From: Desulfobacterales bacterium
GTDB taxonomy: Bacteria > Desulfobacterota > Desulfobacteria > Desulfobacterales > UBA5852
Direction: 5' to 3'
Length of the DNA: 7,395 bases
NCBI GenBank assembly: GCA_016735415.1
Contig: JAERRP010000123.1
Location: 1-7,395, forward strand
Part shown: positions 1-5,521 of the stretch, piece after piece
Numbering within the stretch: position 1 is the first letter of the stretch
Layout of the letters: each line of letters starts with the position of its first letter
Translations under genes and position numbers: made by a program
Notes under the pieces: model-generated
Told to the model about the DNA's origin: nothing
Database searches by the model: none
Seen by the model: only the letters and a program-made list of their open reading frames with translations

Positions 1-650
1 TAAGTTCTTTTTGGCCCCTTTAGGGAATACCGTGGAATTGCGGGAATTTTTTCCGCCATATCGTAGGTAACATACAATAGGTCTGACCTGGGAACCAAAT
101 AATCCACCAACCCCATCTCCTTTAATTCTGTTCCCTTGTACGCACGCGCCGTAAAAAAAATTTCTCTTGTCTTTGCAAAACCCAAAACTTCTACAAACTG
201 TCGCAATCCATCAGGATGGTAAATCAAGCCGAGTTTGGCCGGCGGCATTCCCATCTGAATATGGTCAGCGCCGATACGGATGTCGCAACAGAGTGCAAGG
301 TTAAAACCTGCACCAAACGCATAACCGTTAAGCATGGCGATTGTCGGATACGGATAGTTCCGCACACTGCCAAGCGCCAATTCCAGAGGGATATGATCCT
401 TCATTAGTTCCGCCATCTCCTGTGTCAGTTCCGTGGGGATGGAAAGGACATCGTAGCCGGACGAAAAGGCCTGATCCCCTGCGCCGGTGATCACCACTGT
501 TCGAATGGTTTCATCCGCCGACCATTTTTCCAATGTCAAGTGCAGCTTGATCAACAATTCTTGTGAAAGGGCATTTTTTTTATCTGGGCGATTCAGAATC
601 AGAGTACCGATGCAATCCTTTTTTTCTTCAAGCAAAATATCATTTCCCAT
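1..650 (-). CDS. Crotonase-superfamily protein (enoyl-CoA hydratase/isomerase family), C-terminus cut by window edge
   Basis: The 216 visible codons carry the crotonase fold that binds and transforms acyl-CoA thioesters. Oxyanion-hole segment 1 is FSSGYDV (residues 62-68), and segment 2 is NGYAFGAGFNLA (108-119). The usual C-terminal helices lie beyond the left edge. Aligned by eye to classical hydratases, the two catalytic glutamates are replaced by Asn117 (in GAGFNLA) and Pro137 (in MGMPPAKLG). Simple enoyl-CoA hydration by the standard mechanism is therefore doubtful. The segment around Tyr144 (KLGLIYHPDG) aligns better with the methylmalonyl-CoA decarboxylase/isomerase-like branch, whose Tyr falls at the same place. 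The start at 650 is chosen for AAGGAAA six bases upstream. It overlaps the 3' end of the FKBP gene by 11 nt, so the two are probably cotranscribed and coupled. The family assignment is firm, but the exact reaction is unknown. Confidence 0.9.
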   Translation of the reverse strand, partial: MGNDILLEEKKDCIGTLILNRPDKKNALSQELLIKLHLTLEKWSADETIRTVVITGAGDQAFSSGYDVLSIPTELTQEMAELMKDHIPLELALGSVRNYPYPTIAMLNGYAFGAGFNLALCCDIRIGADHIQMGMPPAKLGLIYHPDGLRQFVEVLGFAKTREIFFTARAYKGTELKEMGLVDYLVPRSDLLYVTYDMAEKIPAIPRYSLKGPKRT

Positions 651-1170
651 TATCACTTTCCTTGTTTCCAGAAAGTTTGAATATACCTTCCAGCATCATT
701 TTTTCTAACAACGATTTTTTATGGTAGCCCGGTTCGACATCAACAATGCGTATCTCATAAAATAGCTTTTTTCCCGCCCATGGGTGATTATTATCCAAAA
801 ATAGCCACTCTCCCACATATCCTGTTATGGTGTATACTTTGCTTTCCAGATTAGTGTTAATTCTTCTGAATAAACCGCCAACAACACAATCCGTTTCCGG
901 TAGGTCGCTTTTGCGAATTTTAATGGTATTTTCTTTTTTACGTTTTCCATATCCAAGCTCAGGAGGAATGCGGACTGTTTTGTTTTGACCGGGTCCTAGT
1001 CCTTGAATTTGTCGCTCTATCTCGGGGAAAAACCTACCGTGCCCACATACAAATTTAACAGGAGTAGAGGCATGCGTATCGTCAAGTATCTTCCCCGATG
1101 AATCTTTAACAACGTAGCACATTGTGACAACGGTGTTTTTCTGGGCGGTCATTCTATTTGGAATAAACAT
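640..1170 (-). CDS. SlyD-like FKBP-type peptidyl-prolyl cis-trans isomerase
   Basis: This 176-residue protein is predicted to catalyse proline isomerisation and to chaperone folding in the cytoplasm; no signal peptide is visible. The FKBP half-domains read VTMCYVVKDSSGKILDDT (15-32) and GHGRFFPEIERQIQGLGPGQ (43-62), followed by IPPELGYGKR (68-77). The SlyD-type flap (insert-in-flap) region lies at about 75-130. The closing strand DNNHPWAGKKL (126-136) corresponds to the conserved N-H-x-L-A-G-x-x-L segment of SlyD proteins. The His/Cys-rich metal-binding tail of E. coli SlyD is absent; the tail is short and Lys-rich. Met1 is preferred over Met7 because AAGAGG lies nine bases upstream of it, whereas nothing similar precedes Met7. 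The gene overlaps the start of the crotonase gene. Its role beside acyl-CoA enzymes is not obvious, and it may simply be a passenger in the operon. Confidence 0.9.
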   Translation of the reverse strand: MFIPNRMTAQKNTVVTMCYVVKDSSGKILDDTHASTPVKFVCGHGRFFPEIERQIQGLGPGQNKTVRIPPELGYGKRKKENTIKIRKSDLPETDCVVGGLFRRINTNLESKVYTITGYVGEWLFLDNNHPWAGKKLFYEIRIVDVEPGYHKKSLLEKMMLEGIFKLSGNKESDNGK

Positions 1171-1307
1171 GGAACCAGACCTCTTGAACCAGATATCGGA
1201 ACTTGGCCTATAAAACCATTTAATTCAGGTTCACGTTAGTCGGGTTGTTCAGAATATAACGGTTGGGAGTTTTTTTTACCCCTTTTAAATTTAGGGAAAA
1301 GCAAAAT

Positions 1308-1360
1308 ACATACCAACCTTCAGTATGCACACAATTCGATAAAACGTGAGGGTTGTATGT
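1308..1360. repeat. Imperfect inverted repeat, arms about 14-15 nt
   Basis: The left arm ACATACCAACCTTCA (1308-1322) and the right arm TGAGGGTTGTATGT (1347-1360) are inverted copies apart from one extra base and one mismatch, with 24 nt between them. No T-run follows directly, so it is not an obvious terminator. It could be a protein-binding dyad, an RNA hairpin or the remnant of a small element; the sequence does not decide. Confidence 0.45.
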
Positions 1361-1464
1361 CCACCCTTTTCTACTAACTGTGTACCATTATAGTTTCTTT
1401 AGCACTTGCTAAATCCGATATTTCTGGACAGGCATCGGGCATATGTCATTCGTATTCGGAAAAA

Positions 1465-1502
1465 ATCGGCCATAGTGCCCCAGAAAGGTCATAATGGCCG
1501 AT
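1465..1502. repeat. Perfect 9-bp inverted repeat (ATCGGCCAT / ATGGCCGAT), 20-nt spacer
   Basis: ATCGGCCAT at 1465-1473 and ATGGCCGAT at 1494-1502 are perfect inverted copies with centres 29 bp apart, close to three helical turns. They lie about 140-180 bp upstream of the sigma-54 promoter, a typical position for an enhancer-binding activator site. This role is inferred from position; I do not recognise the motif. As RNA it would form a hairpin with a large loop and an AT-rich but not T-rich 3' flank. Confidence 0.45.
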
Positions 1503-1642
1503 AAATTTTATAAATTTACAATGCCCAACGAGTTCTGAATACCAATTTATACCAAAAGAAAACTTAATTTGCATGCTATTCATGGACGTTGCAAGGCATC
1601 ATTTAAGCCTGCATCCTCATTTTGTCATGGCATCATAACTAC

Positions 1643-1659
1643 TTGGCAAGAAGTTTGCG
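1643..1659 (+). promoter_or_regulatory. Sigma-54 (RpoN) -24/-12 promoter
   Basis: TTGGCAAGAAGTTTGCG matches the known consensus TTGGCAC-N5-TTGCW at almost every important position. GG is at 1645-1646 and GC at 1657-1658, with exactly the 10-nt separation required; the main deviation is A for C after TTGGCA. Transcription would start near 1670, leaving a leader of about 75 nt before the ribosome binding site and ATG of the thiolase remnant. Such promoters need an ATP-dependent enhancer-binding activator, which is not encoded in the window. Confidence 0.7.
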
Positions 1660-1731
1660 TTCTTTAAGATTTGCTTCTATTAATACGGGCCAAATATCAG
1701 GGCCTGATGCGGCCGACCCATAAATAAGATG

Positions 1732-1738
1732 AAAGGAG
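1732..1738 (+). promoter_or_regulatory. Ribosome binding site that marks the original thiolase start
   Basis: AAAGGAG lies six bases before the ATG at 1745, an ideal spacing, but that ATG is followed at once by TGA. The next in-frame start, GTG at 1754, is about 15 bases from this site, longer than ideal. The site therefore shows that the gene once started at 1745. Confidence 0.75.
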
Positions 1739-1744
1739 AACAAT

Positions 1745-2302
1745 ATGTGAGAGGTGGCAATAGCTGGGGTAGGAATGACAAAGTTTGGTGTCTCCCAGAA
1801 AACAAACATTGAAATGTTCGCCGACGCCGGCCTTGAAGCAATTCAAAATTCAAATATAGAACCAGACGATATTGAAGCATTATTATTCAGTAACTGTCTA
1901 TGTGATTTTGAGGAAGGGCAGATTCACATGGCGCCTTTTGCTCACTCCGTCATAGGCCTTCCCATGTCTGCTCCGGCAACTCGTTTTGAAGGGGCCTGTG
2001 CGACGGCTACAGTGGCCGTGCGCCATGCAGCGCTTCTTGTCGCCGCGGGTGTGTACGATGTGGTTTTAGCCGGAGGAACCGAAAGAACGACTGTCATGGG
2101 GACGTCTCTGGCAACACGGACATTTGCCATGGCCTGCCATGCCCAGTACGAAACCCCGACAGGTCTGACGTTCCCCGGGGTTTTCGGCATGGCCGCCCAT
2201 ATGTATTACAAAAAATACAATATCCCCCTTAGGGAACTCAAGACACATATGGCGGAAGTCAGTGTTAAAAATCATTTCCACGGTTCAAAAAACCCTAATT
2301 AA
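1745..2302 (+). pseudogene. Broken thiolase (acetyl-CoA acetyltransferase/SCP-x-like), N-terminal half only, stop at codon 2
   Basis: Thiolases cleave 3-ketoacyl-CoA or condense acyl-CoAs. The reading frame ATG-TGA-GAG-GTG-GCA-ATA would read M-stop-E-V-A-I-A-G-V-G-M-T-K-F-G. Many relatives begin M-R-E-V-A-I-x-G-V-G-M-T-K-F-G, so a CGA to TGA change in codon 2 is likely. Counting from the GTG at 1754, 182 residues remain. The nucleophilic Cys82 is present in FEGACATATVAVRHA (78-92), and the protein ends in VKNHFHGSKNPN, normally just before the C-terminal half. The family is usually about 390 residues long; the C-terminal His and second Cys motifs (N-x-x-G-G-x, C-x-G) are missing and I could not find them in other frames downstream. 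A restart at GTG 1754 could still give a half-protein, but not an active thiolase. A sequencing error could explain the TGA but not the truncation. Confidence 0.82.
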
Positions 2303-2315
2303 TGATGCCTAAAGA

Positions 2316-3602
2316 ATGAGACCCCGTAAAGCCGAAATTAACATAACCGGTGCCGTGACAGATTATAAATGGGTAATCTTCGGCCTGCTGAGCACTTCCC
2401 ATTTTTTAATGGCCATGTGCCATTTTTCATGGGGACCGTTAGGCCCTATTATAAAAACTGAACTCAATATCAATAACAATCAGTTCGGTTTCATCATATC
2501 GCTCATGTATTTTTCAATGGTGGTTGTCTCGATTCCTTCAGGGATACTTGTTGACAGACGCGGTGTAAAATGGATGCTTTCTACTTCAAGTTTTCTAGTC
2601 GGAACGGGTATTTTGATTTTACCCTTAAGCACACTGTACGTCTATACGGCAGCCGCAGCTATGCTGATCGGCGCCGGATACGGAATGATCAACCAGATTA
2701 CAACAAAAGGGATTGTCTCATGGTTCGAACTGCGTGAGCGCGGTACAATCATGGGTATAAAACAGATAGGAGTGACTATCGGAGGCGGTCTGATCGGGGT
2801 TTATATTCCTTTCCTGGGTTTGTATATTGGCTGGCAAAACGCGCTTTTCCTTCTTGGTGTGGCAGTAATCGCCATCTCTATTTTGTCTTTATTATTATAC
2901 ACAGAAAAACATGAACCGGCTCCGGGAAAAGTTCAGCAACCGGCTTTGGCAAAAAAAATATCGTCCCCAAAAGAAAGTCTTAAAGAGATCATTTTTGATC
3001 GGAAGCTTTTGATTGTAACATTTCTTGCTTCGCTTCTCGCCTTCTGTCAGGCTTGTACCGCATCTTTTTTGGTGGTCTATGCGAAAGAGACATTTGCACT
3101 TACCCCGCTAATTGCCGGAAGCCTGCTGACAGTCGCAATGGCCGGCGGAACGATCGGCAGGATCATTTTCGGAATGCTCAGTGACAAGACATTGAAAGGA
3201 GACAGGATTATCCCTCTTGCGCTGATCAGCATTATTGGCTCTGCGGCAAGCCTGTCGCTGGCAGTCATCGGAGGCAGGATCCCTATCCAGATCATATTTA
3301 TGATTTCCTTTGCCCTGGGAATATCCTTTATGGGATGGAACTCTCTTGGAATGGTTTTGTTGGCGGAAATGGGAGGCAGTGATCGTGTAGGATCTGTTCT
3401 GGGCATTGTGTTTACGGTTGCCTGGGGGGCCATGGTGCTGGGCCCCAGTGTATTTGGATATATTGTAGACAGAGGCGGCTATCTTTGCGGCTGGTGGATG
3501 CTGGCCGCCCTTTCGTTATTGGCATTCGCTGGTTTCATGTATCTTGCAAAACTGTCAGTTAAGAACATCCACCATAGTTTATTTTCCAAAGATAAAATTT
3601 GA
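2316..3602 (+). CDS. MFS transporter, 12 transmembrane helices
   Basis: The 428-residue protein is a cytoplasmic-membrane secondary transporter with about 12 hydrophobic helices, six on each side of a polar loop at residues 196-228. The MFS signature between helices 2 and 3 is GILVDRRGVKWML (76-88), and its counterpart in the second half is GMLSDKTLKGDR (286-297). The segment TTKGIVSWFELRERGTIMGI (129-148), followed by KQIGVTIGGG, resembles the helix 4-5 region of anion/carboxylate-type MFS carriers. The substrate is unknown; a carboxylic acid feeding the nearby acyl-CoA enzymes is a guess from context. The start at ATG 2316 has only a weak AAAGA upstream and lies 13 nt after the thiolase-remnant stop. 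Translation may thus depend on ribosomes ending there, and transcription on the sigma-54 promoter at 1643. The frame is intact and of normal length. Confidence 0.9.
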   Translation: MRPRKAEINITGAVTDYKWVIFGLLSTSHFLMAMCHFSWGPLGPIIKTELNINNNQFGFIISLMYFSMVVVSIPSGILVDRRGVKWMLSTSSFLVGTGILILPLSTLYVYTAAAAMLIGAGYGMINQITTKGIVSWFELRERGTIMGIKQIGVTIGGGLIGVYIPFLGLYIGWQNALFLLGVAVIAISILSLLLYTEKHEPAPGKVQQPALAKKISSPKESLKEIIFDRKLLIVTFLASLLAFCQACTASFLVVYAKETFALTPLIAGSLLTVAMAGGTIGRIIFGMLSDKTLKGDRIIPLALISIIGSAASLSLAVIGGRIPIQIIFMISFALGISFMGWNSLGMVLLAEMGGSDRVGSVLGIVFTVAWGAMVLGPSVFGYIVDRGGYLCGWWMLAALSLLAFAGFMYLAKLSVKNIHHSLFSKDKI

Positions 3603-3700
3603 TCATAACGCGGATATCGGACAAAATAGCCATTTGTGGATCGGCACTAGGGGATTTAGTATTTACCAAAATACCTGTGAAGATTTCTTCAAACTGCAAA

Positions 3701-3708
3701 AAGGAGGT
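3701..3708 (+). promoter_or_regulatory. Strong ribosome binding site of the small ORF
   Basis: AAGGAGGT is a full match to the anti-Shine-Dalgarno complement, six bases before the ATG at 3715. It selects that start over the upstream in-frame ATG at 3544, which lies inside the transporter gene. Confidence 0.7.
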
Positions 3709-3714
3709 ATCCAT

Positions 3715-3918
3715 ATGAAGACATCTACTCTGGTTCGCAAGGGAGTGTCACCAGAAATGGTGGAGCTGATTTCTCGGCTAGTAGCGTTTATCCCATGGCC
3801 TGCCCGCCGTCAAGCCATGGGGGATGTGACTTTAATTGTCTTAAATGGCAAGCCTCGTATTGCTGAAAAGGAATTTGGCCGGAACAGATATGGACCTGGG
3901 GCCCGGTCTGTCAATTAA
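3715..3918 (+). pseudogene. 67-residue ORF, probable N-terminal stub of an ISAzo13-like transposase
   Basis: The reading frame gives a soluble 67-residue peptide with the segment VELISRLVAFIPWPARRQAMG followed by DVTLIVLNGKPRIAEKEFGRNR. From memory this resembles the N-terminal region of ISAzo13/'Rhodopirellula'-type DDE transposases, which share a stretch like R-R-x-A-M-x-E/D-V-T-x-x-L-L-x-G-K-P-R-x-A-E-x-x-F-G-W and then continue with T-V-x-L-G. Here the match stops after FGRNR, the frame continues with unrelated YGPGARSVN, and it ends. No DDE catalytic domain is seen downstream, so it would be an internally truncated insertion sequence. The ribosome binding site is excellent and the ORF is followed by a terminator, so the peptide may still be made. 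If the transposase match is wrong, it is a small hypothetical protein. I could not identify terminal inverted repeats or a target duplication. Confidence 0.45.
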
Positions 3919-3976
3919 AGTGGATTCGACCTTTGTCGCTGACGCGGTTGATTCATATGATCTGGCAACCCTGTCG

Positions 3977-4010
3977 CCCTTGACCCCAATGGGTCAAGGG
4001 TTTCTATAAT
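3977..4010 (+). terminator. Intrinsic terminator closing the rightward transcription unit
   Basis: CCCTTGACCC (3977-3986) and GGGTCAAGGG (3991-4000) form a perfect 10-bp stem with a CAAT loop. TTTCTATAAT follows, a modest T-rich tail on the plus strand only. It lies 58 nt after the small ORF and would end transcription of the thiolase remnant, transporter and small ORF. The stem may also slow transcription arriving from the opposite dehydrogenase gene, but there is no T-run on that side. Confidence 0.75.
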
Positions 4011-4203
4011 AATCCACAACTCCATCAAGCGGTCACCAGATAGGTAGACCACAGTTGCGTTCTCCAAACAAACAATTTCCATGCGGATAGATCTAGCGGA
4101 ATCGGACTTCCAATGTGAACCCGGTTTGCCGAATTGGGGAAAATGATCGTCCCGCTTTTCCATCGATATAAATTTCGTTAAAATCATCGACAGCACGCCA
4201 TTC

Positions 4204-5361
4204 TCATTTGATTTTTCCTAAAAGGGTGCTGGCGATTGTATTTTTTTGAATTTCCCGGGTTCCTTCATAGAGTTCCGTAATCTTGGCGTCACGATAAAAA
4301 CGTTCAACTTCATATTCGGCCATATAGCCGTATCCGCCATGGAGTTGAATTGCCTCGTCGGCGACTTCCACAGCCGTTCTTGCAGCGAACATTTTTGCCA
4401 TGGAAGTCAATTTTGGATCGATACGGTCTTTGTCAAAATTCCAGGCTGCTTTATAGACAATGAGCCTGGCCAGTTCAATCTTGGTCGCCATATCCGCAAT
4501 CTTATGCTGCGTTACTTGAAACTGGGCGATTTTACGCCCGAACTGCTCCCGGGATTTGACATAAGACAGTGCACGATCATATGCTCCCTGGGCGATACCA
4601 AGGGCCTGGGCTGCGATCAGAATTCGACTTTCGTCAAAAAATTCCAAAACATGATAAAAACCCCGATTTTCTTCACCAAGGAGATTTAATAGCGGTACGC
4701 GTACGTCTTTAAAATTTACCTCCGCAGTATAAGTAAGGCTGATCCCCATCTTCGGTCCCACGTCGCTGATTGAAAGACCCGGTCGGTCAGCTTCAACGAG
4801 GATGACGCTCAGCCCTTTGTATCCCGGTTTGACCTCGGAATCTGTCTTACACAGAACACTGTAGAAGCCGGCCAGTGGCCCGCTGTTGGTTATAAACATT
4901 TTTGAACCGTTGATGACCCATTCGTCCCCGTCTTTCTCTGCAGTTGTATCCATGGACGTAATATCTGATCCATGATCGGGTTCCGTGAAAGCACCGCAAG
5001 AAAGTATTTCCCCTTCTGCTACCCTGGGAAGCCAGGTGGACTTCTGATCTTCCGTTCCGAAACGCATAATTATTTCAGAAGCAAAATCAGCTATTACCAG
5101 GCAAGTGCCAACGGTGGAATCTCCTCTGCACAGTTCTTCAGCGACAAGAATATTTTCAAAAACCCCCATCCCCTGGCCGGAATAATCTTCAGGAAAGTGA
5201 ATACCGATAAAACCAAGATCCGCAGCTTTCTTCCATAACGCTTCGGGATATAGGTGCTTTTCTACCAGGTTATGAATAATGTCTTTTTTAAATTCACCCT
5301 TTACATATTCCCTTACCGCTTTTTGAATATCCTTCTGTGATCTCGTGAGCTCAAACTCCAT
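4204..5361 (-). CDS. Acyl-CoA dehydrogenase, short/medium-chain type
   Basis: The 385-residue flavoprotein would introduce the alpha-beta double bond into an acyl-CoA and pass electrons to an electron-transferring flavoprotein in the cytoplasm. It has normal family length. The N-terminal helical domain (1-120) is followed by CGAFTEPDHGSD (122-133) and WVINGSKMFITNSG (148-161), which form the flavin and substrate pocket. REQFGRKIAQFQ (271-282) is the FAD/dimer-contact motif and HGGYGY is at 341-346. The catalytic base is Glu366 in YEGTREI, as in medium-chain and butyryl-CoA dehydrogenases. The usual G-I-R-G-S-x-T-x-E segment instead reads GISLTYTAEV (206-215), so the common Arg is Ser208; this may reflect an unusual acyl group such as a dicarboxylic or cyclic one. 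AAAGGGGGG lies four bases before the ATG. The gene follows another dehydrogenase by 160 nt. The substrate cannot be named. Confidence 0.95.
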   Translation of the reverse strand: MEFELTRSQKDIQKAVREYVKGEFKKDIIHNLVEKHLYPEALWKKAADLGFIGIHFPEDYSGQGMGVFENILVAEELCRGDSTVGTCLVIADFASEIIMRFGTEDQKSTWLPRVAEGEILSCGAFTEPDHGSDITSMDTTAEKDGDEWVINGSKMFITNSGPLAGFYSVLCKTDSEVKPGYKGLSVILVEADRPGLSISDVGPKMGISLTYTAEVNFKDVRVPLLNLLGEENRGFYHVLEFFDESRILIAAQALGIAQGAYDRALSYVKSREQFGRKIAQFQVTQHKIADMATKIELARLIVYKAAWNFDKDRIDPKLTSMAKMFAARTAVEVADEAIQLHGGYGYMAEYEVERFYRDAKITELYEGTREIQKNTIASTLLGKIK

Positions 5362-5521
5362 TTAACCCCCCTTTGATAATAGTGATTGTCCGAAAAATAC
5401 TATGTTAGCATAGCAAATCGATCCGTCGTTGCGTTGCCAATGCGCTGCGGAAGCAGTCTCAAAGCGAGTGTTAACTTTTTTTAAAATGCTATTGTGTATT
5501 TGCGCAAATTGCATGCGATAG
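5362..5521. other. Spacer between two dehydrogenase genes, with two palindromes
   Basis: The 160-nt gap holds a perfect 12-bp palindrome ATTTGCGCAAAT (5498-5509), just after the stop of the upstream dehydrogenase, and CTATG-TTAG-CATAG (5400-5413), about 40 nt before the downstream start. No terminator with a T-run is seen on the minus strand, so readthrough into the downstream gene is plausible. The second palindrome is placed like an operator, but I do not recognise it as a known site. Confidence 0.4.

Larger units (their letters stand above)
1171..1744. other. Long non-coding interval between the FKBP gene and the thiolase remnant
   Basis: About 575 nt separate the leftward FKBP gene from the rightward thiolase remnant, and I find no convincing coding region in any frame. 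The stretch is AT-rich. It contains two spaced inverted repeats (1308-1360 and 1465-1502), a 14-nt palindrome with arms TTAGCA/TGCTAA (1399-1412), and a sigma-54-type promoter at 1643-1659. The layout of a divergent intergenic region with dyads about 140-335 bp upstream of a -24/-12 promoter fits a regulatory region bound by an enhancer-binding activator. No clear sigma-70 promoter for the FKBP gene could be picked out by eye. Confidence 0.6.

Noticed and set aside
1748..1750. TGA as a selenocysteine codon in the thiolase
   Set aside because: Selenocysteine at position 2 with no recognisable downstream hairpin, in a family not known to use it, is much less likely than a CGA to TGA mutation.
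1942..2281. Minus-strand open frames opposite the thiolase remnant
   Set aside because: They are antisense shadows; the plus frame carries the recognisable thiolase motifs.
3659..3674. GTATTT-ACCA-AAATAC hairpin after the transporter as a terminator
   Set aside because: The stem is only 6 bp and AT-rich with no T-run after it; the strong terminator lies at 3977-4010.
3544..3714. Longer 124-residue version of the small ORF starting inside the transporter
   Set aside because: The start lies within the transporter coding region without a ribosome binding site, whereas ATG 3715 has a perfect one.
3915..4196. 93-residue minus-strand reading frame downstream of the dehydrogenase
   Set aside because: It runs straight through the 10-bp terminator stem, has no convincing ribosome binding site and resembles no family I know. 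I see nothing else certain between 3919 and 4203.
4246..5238. Plus-strand open frames opposite the acyl-CoA dehydrogenase
   Set aside because: They are antisense shadows of a clearly coding gene with intact catalytic motifs and show no family features.
5434..5450. TTGGCAACGC on the minus strand as a sigma-54 promoter for the canonical dehydrogenase
   Set aside because: The -24-like GG is present, but the position 10 nt downstream has AC and no TTGC, so the -12 element is missing.
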